From Brevundimonas sp. (GTDB lineage Bacteria > Pseudomonadota > Alphaproteobacteria > Caulobacterales > Caulobacteraceae), in the NCBI RefSeq assembly GCF_016742135.1, contig NZ_JACVCG010000002.1, positions 372,001 to 436,000 of the forward strand: DNA of 64,000 bases. The letters run 5' to 3'. Position numbers and translations under genes: made by a program. Of the stretch, positions 1 through 8,271 are shown one piece after another; position 1 is the stretch's first letter; the number at the start of each line of letters is the position of its first letter. A model generated the notes under the pieces. The model searched no databases, was not told the DNA's origin, and worked only from the letters and a program-made list of their open reading frames with translations.

Positions 1-431
1 TCCATCCCGGCCGACACACGTATATCCTGTAGCCCAGCCCCTCGAAGACGGTGCCGTAGAGCGTGGTGGGTGCGCCATCCGAACGCCTGAAAATCCACGC
101 TGATCAGAACGGTATCCTCGTCGGAACGCGCGAGTGCATCTGCCAGCACCTCGTCCAATTCCTCGGTCCATTCGAGACTTGTGGAAAATTGCAGGGCGCA
201 TTCGGCCAGCGGTTTCAGCCCAATGCGAGTTGCGACTGCCGAAACTAGATGCCGCTGGCGTTTGATGGTGAAGCTCGCCGTTGCCGCTTCGTCGATTGGG
301 GTGGGGAGCGCCAGCCGACCGGGGGCTGGAAGCGTCCAGTAAATGCCAATGAAGTCGTCGGCGATCACATCCGGGCCAACGGCCTCGATGTCGGAAGCAG
401 AGGAAATATAAAAGGTTTCTCGGCGTCTCAT
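1..431 (-). CDS. Hypothetical protein, C-terminus cut by window edge
   Basis: An open frame of about 143 codons runs on the minus strand from an ATG at 431 to the left edge with no stop; the ORF track misses it because it leaves the window. It begins MRRRETFYISS and continues with an acidic, evenly mixed composition typical of a real protein. It is divergent from the three-module methyltransferase gene, and the two annotated ATGs overlap by two bases, so one of the two starts is probably wrong. I do not recognise the family and assign no function. Confidence 0.55.
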   Translation of the reverse strand, partial: MRRRETFYISSASDIEAVGPDVIADDFIGIYWTLPAPGRLALPTPIDEAATASFTIKRQRHLVSAVATRIGLKPLAECALQFSTSLEWTEELDEVLADALARSDEDTVLISVDFQAFGWRTHHALRHRLRGAGLQDIRVSAGM

Positions 432-3009
432 GTTGGAGCGACCAGCGAACTTCTCGTGGCAAATTGAAGCTTCCAGTCACAGCCGGAGCTTCTCATTGTC
501 CAACCTGACGGTCCGCCCTGAACAAACCGTGCAAGCCATTCTCGCGGTCGCCTCCAACGACGATCTGCCGACCATCACGCCGCCGCCTTCCGCGCCCTCC
601 GCGCGTCTCCTGAAGGGCGAATGCATCGCCACGATGGAAGGGTTTGCTGCTGGCTCGGTCGATCTGATCGTGACGTCGCCGCCCTATCTGAACATCGGCA
701 TGGCTTATGGCGACGCCTTCGCCAGCATCGAGGACTACATCGAGTTCTCGCGCCGATGGATCACGGCTGCGGCTCGCGTGCTGAAGCCGGGTGGCGCCAT
801 CTGGATCAACGTCGGCATGCACAAGGCGGGACCGAACAGCCGCGTGCCGCTGACCTACTATCTCTTCCCCCTGATCGCTGGAACCGGCCTGACCTTTGTT
901 CAGGAGGTCGTCTGGGATCGTCGCGCGCAACAGAACACCACCCAGCGCTTCGCCACGCGCTCGGAGCGCTGGCTCTATCTGGTCAAGCCCGGCGTGCTGA
1001 AAGGCGGTCGCGGTCGTCCGAAGAAGATCGAACCGACCTTCAACCTCGATGAAGTTCGTCGTCTCTCCACGTCGGCGGACAAGCGAAACAACCCGGCGGG
1101 AGCCAATCCCGCCGACATCTGGGATTTCACGCAGGTCCACGGCACGTCGAAGGAGCGCACCGCGCATCCCTGCCCGTTCCCGCAGGCCATGATCGAGCGC
1201 ATCGTGCTGGCGTGCTCGAACCCCGGTGATGTGGTGCTGGACCCTTTCGCTGGCTCGGGAACGACTGGTGCGGCGGCGATGGCCCACGGCCGCTCCTCGG
1301 TGATGATCGAGCGCGAGGCGACCTACTGGCCGATCATCGAGAAGCGTCTCGGACTGCAAGACGATGCCGTTCGTCTGATGCTGGGCGAAACCCTCGCCCG
1401 CATGGGTGAAATCGCCGACCAGTCGGTGGACCTGATTGCGGCCGATCTTCCGTATGGCTGCACGCGAGCGCCTTGGGATGAGATCATTCCGATGGCTGCT
1501 CTGTGGGCCGAGTATCGTCGCATTCTGAAGCCGACCGGAACCATCGTTCTCACGTCGGCGGGGCTGTTCTCGGCCAAGCTGATGATGTCCGCCCCCGGCC
1601 TCTACAAATACTCCTTGGTTTGGGAGAAGACCCGCGCCACCCGCTTCGTCCATGCGAAGTCGCAGGTTCTGATGGAGCATGAGGACGTTCTGGTGTTCTC
1701 GAAGGGCGGGATCGGCAACCGCGCTTCCAGCCCCATGACCTACAATCCGCAGGGACTGGTCGAACTCGCTGAACCTCGCATGAGCCGCAACGGAGGCGTG
1801 GGGTCGAACCTCTACAAGACCCATCCCTACCGCTGCTCTTCCGAGCGTCGTCAGACGCACACCAACTATCCCCGCTCGGTCCTGCGCTTTCCTTCGGTCC
1901 AAAAGGGCGTTCATCCGACCCAAAAGCCTGTCGAACTGTTCGACTGGATCGTCCGCACCTACTCCAATCCCGGTGACGTCGTGCTCGACAACACGATGGG
2001 GAGCGGAACGACCGGCTGCGCGGCGGTGGCCGCTGGGCGCAAATTCATCGGTATCGAGCGCGATCCCGAGTTCTTCCAGATCGCCAAGAAGCGCATCGAA
2101 TCGGTCGAGCCGGACTTGTTGCCGGATGCGGTCTCGGCGGCGACCCACGGTGTTGAAGATGTTGGGCTGACGTCGCCCGCGAATGACAACCTCGGGCGGA
2201 AAGTCCCCTCTGGCGACCTCACCGGGGCGATGGTCATCAATAGCGACTGCCTGACCGAGATGAAGAAGATGGCGGATGGCTCCGTGGACATCATCGTGAC
2301 CAGCCCGCCCTATAATCTTGGCGAGGGGCAGGGAGGCTTCCCGACGCAGAATGGTAAGTGGAAGTCCGCGAAGCTGCGCGAAGGCTACGACGGTCACGGC
2401 GATGCCATGCCCCACGAGGATTACGTCGCGTGGCAGAGGGCTTTCCTGCTGGAATGCTGGCGCCTGATCCCCGAGGACGGTGCTATTTTCTACCAGCACA
2501 AGAACCGGGTTCAGCACGGCGTGCTGCGGACGCCGCACGACCTCAATCCCGGCTTGCCGGTGCGCCAGATCATCGTCTGGGATCGCGGCTCCGGCATGAA
2601 CTTCAACCGCAGCTTCGCGACGCCTTCGCACGAGGTGATCTATGTGTTCGCCAAGCCGAAGTTCCGGTTCCGCAAGGGCCACGGTCTGAAGGATGTCCTC
2701 AAGGTGTTGCCGGATTGCGGCAATCCGCATCCGGCGCCGTTCCCGGTCGAACTGCCGCGCATGATCATCGGGGCTACGGACGCCAAGACCGTCTGTGATC
2801 CGTTCTGCGGCTCGGGTTCGACGGGCGTGGCCGCCCTGATGGAACGCCGGAAGTTCATCGGTATCGAGCAGTCGCCTGTCTACTGCCAGATGGCCGAGGA
2901 GCGCCTCTTGGGTGCCTGCTCTGGAGAAAGCGACGGCTTGGTCGGAGCCAATGCGAATGATAACTCGCTCGCCGAAAAAAACGCGATGGCTGTCAGATCG
3001 GCCTATTAA
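430..3009 (+). CDS. Three-module site-specific DNA methyltransferase
   Basis: The 859-aa product contains three consecutive beta-class amino-methyltransferase modules, each with the catalytic tetrapeptide before the SAM-binding loop. Module 1 has TSPPY at about residue 82 and DPFAGSGTTG at 271. Module 2 has DLPYG at 339 and DNTMGSGTTG at 520. Module 3 has TSPPYN at 624 and DPFCGSGSTG at 790. Such enzymes methylate adenine N6 or cytosine N4; the target sequences cannot be read from the sequence. The start is uncertain: ATG 430 overlaps the divergent gene, whereas TTG 496 has a well-spaced GGAG upstream, and GTG 529 is also possible. No cognate restriction gene is adjacent in the same direction. 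The 3' end overlaps a small convergent gene by 17 nt. Confidence 0.9.
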   Translation: MLERPANFSWQIEASSHSRSFSLSNLTVRPEQTVQAILAVASNDDLPTITPPPSAPSARLLKGECIATMEGFAAGSVDLIVTSPPYLNIGMAYGDAFASIEDYIEFSRRWITAAARVLKPGGAIWINVGMHKAGPNSRVPLTYYLFPLIAGTGLTFVQEVVWDRRAQQNTTQRFATRSERWLYLVKPGVLKGGRGRPKKIEPTFNLDEVRRLSTSADKRNNPAGANPADIWDFTQVHGTSKERTAHPCPFPQAMIERIVLACSNPGDVVLDPFAGSGTTGAAAMAHGRSSVMIEREATYWPIIEKRLGLQDDAVRLMLGETLARMGEIADQSVDLIAADLPYGCTRAPWDEIIPMAALWAEYRRILKPTGTIVLTSAGLFSAKLMMSAPGLYKYSLVWEKTRATRFVHAKSQVLMEHEDVLVFSKGGIGNRASSPMTYNPQGLVELAEPRMSRNGGVGSNLYKTHPYRCSSERRQTHTNYPRSVLRFPSVQKGVHPTQKPVELFDWIVRTYSNPGDVVLDNTMGSGTTGCAAVAAGRKFIGIERDPEFFQIAKKRIESVEPDLLPDAVSAATHGVEDVGLTSPANDNLGRKVPSGDLTGAMVINSDCLTEMKKMADGSVDIIVTSPPYNLGEGQGGFPTQNGKWKSAKLREGYDGHGDAMPHEDYVAWQRAFLLECWRLIPEDGAIFYQHKNRVQHGVLRTPHDLNPGLPVRQIIVWDRGSGMNFNRSFATPSHEVIYVFAKPKFRFRKGHGLKDVLKVLPDCGNPHPAPFPVELPRMIIGATDAKTVCDPFCGSGSTGVAALMERRKFIGIEQSPVYCQMAEERLLGACSGESDGLVGANANDNSLAEKNAMAVRSAY

Positions 3010-3184
3010 GTCGCGCCACTAGAGCTGGGTGTGCTGACGATAGAAGGATGTTCAGTCGCGCGGTCTGCGCTTGGCAACGTGCGAGAAGCACCTCCTTCCG
3101 CTCTTCCAGCCACTCTTTCGGTCGCTCGCCGCGCTGCCAGCCGACCAGATCGTCTAACCCGAAGAGAAGATCATCCTCGTTCAT
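2993..3184 (-). CDS. Small hypothetical protein
   Basis: This 63-aa protein has an acidic N-terminus (MNEDDLLFGLDDL) and a basic, helical-looking remainder. It is the second gene of a two-gene minus-strand unit: its ATG overlaps the stop of the upstream 76-aa gene in an ATGA arrangement, which supports both being translated. Its last 17 nt overlap the convergent methyltransferase gene. I see no known motif and assign no function. Confidence 0.5.
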   Translation of the reverse strand: MNEDDLLFGLDDLVGWQRGERPKEWLEERKEVLLARCQAQTARLNILLSSAHPALVARLNRPI

Positions 3185-3411
3185 CGCCGCGCCTCCTCGG
3201 GAAGCCAGAGCACCGACCAGCCGACCCTTGCGGCCAGCATCAGCCGACCTTCGCGAATTAGGGTTTGGAAGAGGCCGATTAGCGCGTCGGCGGATGGTCC
3301 TCGATCAGACCGAATACACAGGTAGTTCTCGGCGCGACCGAGCCATGCGCTGCTGAAATGCCGTTGGGAGTCGGTCAGTCCACGAGCGAGGAAGTGGTGG
3401 TAGATGTCCAT
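3181..3411 (-). CDS. Small DUF6626-like protein
   Basis: This 76-aa protein contains a central stretch around SSAWLGRAENYLC, followed by a segment with paired aromatic and leucine residues. From memory this resembles the small DUF6626 proteins of alphaproteobacterial accessory regions, in which a SxxWLGR-like segment precedes a possible helix-turn-helix; I could not verify the family. It is translationally coupled (ATGA) to the downstream 63-aa gene and divergent from the nuclease pair starting at 3458. A small regulator is possible but is not shown by the sequence. Confidence 0.5.
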   Translation of the reverse strand: MDIYHHFLARGLTDSQRHFSSAWLGRAENYLCIRSDRGPSADALIGLFQTLIREGRLMLAARVGWSVLWLPEEARR

Positions 3412-3457
3412 ACCGGAGGGTCTCCTTTCCGGTATTTATCTAAGCCTCGGAGGCGGA

Positions 3458-3931
3458 ATGATCGCAGGCTCGAACATCAGTTCAGCGACCGTCGAAGTGG
3501 CGGGGCGGAACTGGCTTACGGCTCAACTCCTGATGCGCGGTTTCGAAGTGGCGACCCCCGTCGTGGACCGAGGGGTCGATCTCATTGTCTTCAAGGAAGT
3601 CGGTGAGCAGGGCATCCGGGCGCTCCCTCTTCAGTTGAAGTGCGCCTCGGGTGAAAGCTTCAGTCTGGACCGAAAATACGAGGGACGAGGCATTCCGTTG
3701 GCCTACATCTGGAATGTCACGAGCGCGCCAGTCCTATTCCTGATGACCTATGAGGAAGCTTTGGTGGTCCTCGGCGCCAAGGCGATGGCTACGAACTCAT
3801 GGGCGGCCGGAGGCAAATACGCCGTGACCCGCGTTGGTGCGGACCTGCGACAGCGACTTCAGCCCTTCCAAGGCCGCTGGGACTGGCTCTCAGAACGACT
3901 GGCGGCCCAGCCTGAGTCGGGCATCTCATGA
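3458..3931 (+). CDS. Possible (D/E/Q)XK-type nuclease-like protein
   Basis: I start this protein at ATG 3458 (about 157 aa) because GGAGGCGG lies just upstream; the longer ORF from 3404 would overlap the divergent gene. The region GFEVATPVVDRGVDLIV, a gap, then LPLQLKCA matches the core of PD-(D/E)XK-like folds: a strand carrying an acidic residue followed by a strand with (D/E/Q)XK, here QLK. A bacterial role in DNA cleavage is plausible by fold, but key-residue assignment by eye is weak. Its stop overlaps the start of the GIY-YIG gene (ATGA), so the two are probably co-translated. Confidence 0.5.
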   Translation: MIAGSNISSATVEVAGRNWLTAQLLMRGFEVATPVVDRGVDLIVFKEVGEQGIRALPLQLKCASGESFSLDRKYEGRGIPLAYIWNVTSAPVLFLMTYEEALVVLGAKAMATNSWAAGGKYAVTRVGADLRQRLQPFQGRWDWLSERLAAQPESGIS

Positions 3932-4512
3932 CGAAGGCGGATCAGATCAGAGCGCTTGCCGCTGAGGGATTCACGACCTCACAGATCGCTGATCAGGTCG
4001 GCGTGCGCTACCAACACGCCTACAACGTCCTGAAGCGCTGTGACCTGTTGGGCAGCGCTCTCCGAGCGCCGAACCCGGTGCCGCGAGTTCGCAAAGCTCC
4101 TCCGAGAAAACCGCCGCTTACGGTAGCTCTCCTTGAGGAGGGCGGCTTTAGCCGGGTGGGTGCATGGACGGTGACCGAGGCATCGCTCGTTCAGGGCGCA
4201 GACTTCCCGAAAGAGCGTGGCGTCTACGCCTTTGTGAAGGACGGCGCCGCGCTATACGTCGGTTTGGCGACCAAGGGGGTGTTTCAGCGCTTTCGATCCT
4301 ATTGCCGCCCCGGCAAGTCCCAGAGGACTAGCAAGCGTTTGAACGCCGCTCTTATTGAAGCGCTCGGCGTCGGCGACGTGATCGAAGTCTACACGGCTCA
4401 TCCGCCCGACCTGACGTGGAACGGCATGCCAGTGAGCGGGGATGCTGGTCTCGAACTCGGCTTGATCGAAAGCTTCGATTTGCCGTGGAACATTCGGGGG
4501 GCGGGCCGCTAG
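3928..4512 (+). CDS. HTH plus GIY-YIG nuclease-domain protein
   Basis: The 194-aa product begins with a short helix-turn-helix-like segment (residues about 1-40, with GFTTSQIADQVGVRYQHAY) and then a basic linker. From about residue 95 it carries a GIY-YIG-type domain: GVYAF, then ALYVGLA about ten residues later, followed by basic residues and a late glutamate-rich stretch. GIY-YIG domains hydrolyse DNA in repair, recombination and restriction enzymes. The HTH may supply DNA binding. It is translationally coupled to the preceding (D/E/Q)XK-like gene, and its last bases overlap the convergent helicase gene. Confidence 0.7.
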   Translation: MTKADQIRALAAEGFTTSQIADQVGVRYQHAYNVLKRCDLLGSALRAPNPVPRVRKAPPRKPPLTVALLEEGGFSRVGAWTVTEASLVQGADFPKERGVYAFVKDGAALYVGLATKGVFQRFRSYCRPGKSQRTSKRLNAALIEALGVGDVIEVYTAHPPDLTWNGMPVSGDAGLELGLIESFDLPWNIRGAGR

Positions 4513-6599
4513 ACGCCGAAGTCTTCCAAGAACTCTGACGCCGGGTTTACGCCCGTCACCAGCAGGTGGTCGCGGGCGCGGGTGCAGGCGACATAGAGGA
4601 GGTGCCGCTCAGTATCGTAGACCTCTTGCAGGTCGGACTCGTCGGCGACCCGTTCGATGCGATCCTGATCTGGAATCACTTCGTCGTCGCAAGCCATGAC
4701 CACCACAGCGCGGAACTCCAGCCCCTTCGCCAGATGCATGGTGCTAACGGCCAGCTTGTTCGGCTCGGCTTCCACCTTGTCGCTCAGTTCGACGGCCGCC
4801 GCGCCGCTCAGCTTGGCGGCGGCGCGTGCACGCTTCATCTCGGCATCGGATCGGACGAACAGCCCGATCTCGTGCGGCAGACAGCCTTCTGCGATCCGTG
4901 CGGCGATCCATGCGCCGACAGCGGTCTGTTCGTCGCCGGTGTCGTCGAACGTCTGCACGATGGGTTCGGCGCCATCGAACACGGAGACGGTCCCGCGTCG
5001 GCTCTCGGTCACGCCATCGACATCGGTGACGGTGATGGGCAGCAGACGGTCAGCATGCGACCTGATCTGGTGCGAAGTGCGGTAGTTGATCCGCAGGGTC
5101 GATGACCGCCCTCGAACGTCCAGACCGAGAGACTTCCATGAGAACGGCTGCTGGAAGATGCGCTGGCCAATGTCTCCCGCGAAGAACAGAGCCTCGGGCC
5201 GGTTCTTCGAGAGAGCGCTGAGGAAACGAGCTTCGGCCACGCTGATGTCCTGCGCCTCGTCCACCACGACGAAATCGAAGGGCGCCGCAGCCCCGCTGCC
5301 GTAGTGGTCCGCCAGTCGGCCAAAGATGTCCGCCCATGTGACCAACTTGCGGTCACGTAGGCCCGCGCGGACCTGTTCGAATACCGCCCAAAGGGTCTCG
5401 CGCTGCTTGCCGCCGATCCGGGTCTTGCGACCGAGGCGGGATACGTCGCGGTAGTCCTCCCACGAGGTCAGTCGCCATGCATCGACGACATCGGTCCACT
5501 CGCCGAGCAAGAAGTGCGGGGTAAAGCGCGGCTCGGCGATTTCCTCGGCCGCCTTGGTAATTAGCGACTGGATCACGCTGGTCGAAGCCAAGGTCGGCTG
5601 GCCGAATAGCTGGGCGTAGAGATCGTAGCCGACGCCCGTCAGAGCCTGCACATGGATGCGCGAAGCGATCTCTGGCTGATTGCCTGTCAGGTGCGCCAAC
5701 TTGCCCTCCAGCGCATTTGCCAGAGCCTTGGAGAAGGTGGTCAGCAGGGTGCGAGATGTCGGGTTCGCTCGGGCCAGATGGACAGCCCTGTGCAGCGCCA
5801 CGATAGTCTTGCCGGTGCCTGCCGACCCCGTGACGCGCGCCGGGCCGGAATAGGTGCGCTCGACTGTTTCTCGCTGCGCTGGGTGCAGGAACACCGCCCA
5901 CTTCTCCCACGGAGAGTCGAGCGCGCGCTCCAGTTCCTCGACGTTGGTGAGAATACGGAAGCGACGCTGGGCGTCCGGGTGTTCGAAGGGATCGACATCG
6001 GGAGCCACGGGTTCGGGCGGCGCGGGTTGTTCGCCAACCGCCAGCTTCAACAGAGCTTCCTGCGCTTCCTGCGGCAGATGTTCGAGCAGATCGAACAGAG
6101 TCGCCTCGGTCGCTCGGCGCACGTCATCGACCCACTCCTCGGGCACCCCGAAGGCCATCAGTTCGAACTTGCGGAGGTTGTCGAACAGCAGCGGCAAGGG
6201 CTTGCCGGTAGGCATCACTACCGGTGCCGGAGCCGCCGGTTGAGCGGGCGGCGAGGGCAGTTCCTCGACACGTTCCCGCACCTCCACCAACTGCATGGCG
6301 CCGGTCGTCGGGTGCCGCTCGATCTTGCGGCGCTCGGCCCATCGATAGGCGTTGTCGTGGTGATCGACGTAGGCCAGCAGGATGCTGCCGGGCGTGCGGT
6401 GGACGATCACCCGGATGTCGGCGTTCACCCGCACGGACCAGAAGTTGGAATCCTTCGCCCGATCCAACTTGTGGAACGACAGGCCCGGCGACGAAGGGTT
6501 CATCTGGAGATCGAAGGCGGTTGTCTTCACGGCCTTCTGCTCCTGCCCGGTCAACCGCGCGAGGCTCTCGGTGAAGGTGTCGGCAATGCGGAAATCCAT
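4509..6599 (-). CDS. RelE/ParE-like domain fused to UvrD-type helicase
   Basis: The 696-aa protein joins two recognisable parts. Residues about 1-110 look like a RelE/ParE-fold domain: a helical start, then strands ending in RVIVHRTPGSILLAYVDHHDNAY. After a Pro-rich linker comes an SF1 UvrD-like helicase with Walker A GSAGTGKT (258-265), DEAQD (447-451), a STMHLAKGLEF-type motif V and YVACTRARDHL motif VI. UvrD-type enzymes unwind DNA 3' to 5'. It is the last gene of the seven-gene unit, and its ATG overlaps the stop of the 2H gene. Whether the N-terminal domain is an active RNase or only a binding module cannot be judged here. Confidence 0.88.
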   Translation of the reverse strand: MDFRIADTFTESLARLTGQEQKAVKTTAFDLQMNPSSPGLSFHKLDRAKDSNFWSVRVNADIRVIVHRTPGSILLAYVDHHDNAYRWAERRKIERHPTTGAMQLVEVRERVEELPSPPAQPAAPAPVVMPTGKPLPLLFDNLRKFELMAFGVPEEWVDDVRRATEATLFDLLEHLPQEAQEALLKLAVGEQPAPPEPVAPDVDPFEHPDAQRRFRILTNVEELERALDSPWEKWAVFLHPAQRETVERTYSGPARVTGSAGTGKTIVALHRAVHLARANPTSRTLLTTFSKALANALEGKLAHLTGNQPEIASRIHVQALTGVGYDLYAQLFGQPTLASTSVIQSLITKAAEEIAEPRFTPHFLLGEWTDVVDAWRLTSWEDYRDVSRLGRKTRIGGKQRETLWAVFEQVRAGLRDRKLVTWADIFGRLADHYGSGAAAPFDFVVVDEAQDISVAEARFLSALSKNRPEALFFAGDIGQRIFQQPFSWKSLGLDVRGRSSTLRINYRTSHQIRSHADRLLPITVTDVDGVTESRRGTVSVFDGAEPIVQTFDDTGDEQTAVGAWIAARIAEGCLPHEIGLFVRSDAEMKRARAAAKLSGAAAVELSDKVEAEPNKLAVSTMHLAKGLEFRAVVVMACDDEVIPDQDRIERVADESDLQEVYDTERHLLYVACTRARDHLLVTGVNPASEFLEDFGV

Positions 6600-7171
6600 C
6601 AGCGCACTCGATTGCGAATGACGAAGCGGTCGAAGGCGATGGCGGGCACATGGGCGCGCAGAGCCTCACCTAGCTTCGAAAGGTCTGGATCGGAGATCGC
6701 GCCCGGTCGGAGCACCGTCACATGAGGTTGGTAGTGCCGTGCGCCAAAGGCGCTGTTCCGGCGGTCGCTGCGCTGACGTGCTCCAAGCGCGCGGACGCTT
6801 TCGAGACCGTAGAAGCGACGGCGCAGGGCTTCCAGTGGTTTGGCGGCTCCTTCCGCCCGGCGAATTCGAAGCCCGATAGAGCAGCGGCGCGGATCAATGT
6901 CGTCGCGCGGGTTCTCCCCGCCCGGCGCCATAGTCATCATACGAAGTTCGCTGCCCGGCACTGAAAACTGGATGGTCTCCGTGGCGTCAGCGACGCCCAT
7001 CGGGCGGCGAGCATGATAGACCGTGACGTGCATGTCCCGGCAGACCAAGGCGGGAGGGATACCGCAGCGCTTGGTAAAGAAGTCTCGCAGCAGCGTCTCG
7101 CTGGAGGCGTCGAGGAACGCCATCGCAAAAAGGCTGTGCTGGGTCGGCTTCTTGAGGGTCGATGTCGTCAT
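6599..7171 (-). CDS. 2H phosphoesterase superfamily protein
   Basis: The 190-aa protein has the two HxT signatures of the 2H superfamily: HVT at residues 48-50 and HVT at 150-152, spaced as expected for the bilobed fold. Family members hydrolyse or ligate 2'-5' RNA linkages or open cyclic phosphates, and some phage members destroy cyclic-oligonucleotide signals. The substrate here is unknown. The gene lies 2 nt after the HNH gene and overlaps the helicase start (ATGA), so it is part of the same translationally linked unit. Confidence 0.8.
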   Translation of the reverse strand: MTTSTLKKPTQHSLFAMAFLDASSETLLRDFFTKRCGIPPALVCRDMHVTVYHARRPMGVADATETIQFSVPGSELRMMTMAPGGENPRDDIDPRRCSIGLRIRRAEGAAKPLEALRRRFYGLESVRALGARQRSDRRNSAFGARHYQPHVTVLRPGAISDPDLSKLGEALRAHVPAIAFDRFVIRNRVR

Positions 7172-7173
7172 GG

Positions 7174-8271
7174 TCAGCCGACGAAGACCCGCTCGCGATG
7201 ATAGGCGAGATAGTCGGCGAGCCGTCCCCCCGGCCTACGCCGCAGCCCCTCGCCGATGCCCCAGACGACCTTGGCTTCCGTGCTGATTGATTCCGCGACA
7301 ATCATGCGACCGTCCTCTTCGAACGAGATCAGGCCCCGGTCGAACAGAGCGTCCAGATGTGCGGCGAGCATCAGGCCATTCTCGCTGTCCAAGCGCTGGT
7401 CGTTGTTCGAGGCCGCCCACGGGCGGATGTGAGAGGCGCGCAGGAGTTCTGGGATGGTGCAGCCGGTCACGGCGCACCCGTGGTTCCACGCCGCCATCAC
7501 CTCTGCCCGATAGGCCCCTTGACCGATCCGCGCCTGCACAAGCGCCGCCCGGACAGTGGTCGGAGCGGATGACGCTTGCTCGACGTCATGGGTGATCTCG
7601 GTGGCGGAGCCTGCCCAAGCACGAAGCCGTTCAATCGTGGCCTGACCCGCCGAGGCAGGGACACGGGCCAGAACCTGATGGAAGGTAGCCCGATCCACCG
7701 GCTGGTAAGACCCATACATCGCCACCAGCCGTTTTTTACCGGTCAGCGAGATCGGATCGAGTGCGACCGGTTCGAATAGAGGCAGGTAGAGATCGGCCGG
7801 GCACGTCCAGTTTGGCAACCAATGGAAGTCCGCGCGCCATTTCCGAACAAAGGCGCGGCGGTCGTTGTCATAGGCGTCCCGAACGGATTTCAGTGACCAT
7901 GCCTCCTCGGCCATCGCGTCGGAATTTAAACCGAGGCGCTGCGCCAACTTCACCCGCGCGGGACGATCTGCTTCCGTCATCAAGGGTGTGCAGCCCGCCG
8001 CGATCCCGACCAAGAACTGGCTGCCCTTGTGTGATGCGATCAACATCATCGCGATCAGGCCCGCCTGAGCCTCAAGGTCTTGATTGCCTAGCCCCTCGCT
8101 ATGGAAGACCTTGAAGCGGTCAGCGCCATCCGCGTAGGCCAGTTGAGGTGCGTTGTTCCACTCCTCATGGCCATAGCCGTTCTCCTTCGGAAAGCCGCTG
8201 CTGAAGCGACCGCCGGAAGGGCGGCGATAGCCCTCGCTGTTCCACACCACGGGCTTGAAGAAGTAGGGCAT
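7174..8271 (-). CDS. HNH_2-domain endonuclease
   Basis: The 365-aa protein ends in a clear HNH_2-type domain: a CAVTGC zinc-like knuckle, ASHIRPW, then NNDQRLDSENGLML and ALFDRGLISF. This motif order is typical of HNH_2 nucleases found beside restriction genes. The first roughly 230 residues have no family I recognise and may recognise a target or partner. It starts in an ATGA overlap with the upstream 282-aa gene and is followed after 2 nt by the 2H gene. A second nuclease inside an R-M-like unit that already encodes a Res-type nuclease is noteworthy. Confidence 0.85.
   Translation of the reverse strand: MPYFFKPVVWNSEGYRRPSGGRFSSGFPKENGYGHEEWNNAPQLAYADGADRFKVFHSEGLGNQDLEAQAGLIAMMLIASHKGSQFLVGIAAGCTPLMTEADRPARVKLAQRLGLNSDAMAEEAWSLKSVRDAYDNDRRAFVRKWRADFHWLPNWTCPADLYLPLFEPVALDPISLTGKKRLVAMYGSYQPVDRATFHQVLARVPASAGQATIERLRAWAGSATEITHDVEQASSAPTTVRAALVQARIGQGAYRAEVMAAWNHGCAVTGCTIPELLRASHIRPWAASNNDQRLDSENGLMLAAHLDALFDRGLISFEEDGRMIVAESISTEAKVVWGIGEGLRRRPGGRLADYLAYHRERVFVG

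Noticed and set aside
493-2730. 745-aa minus-strand ORF under the methyltransferase gene
   Set aside because: Highly Arg/His-rich, no motif; it is the reverse-frame shadow of the plus-strand gene with six clear catalytic motifs.
5652-6725. 357-aa plus-strand ORF opposite the RelE/UvrD gene
   Set aside because: Arg/His/Gln-rich shadow; the minus frame has all helicase motifs.
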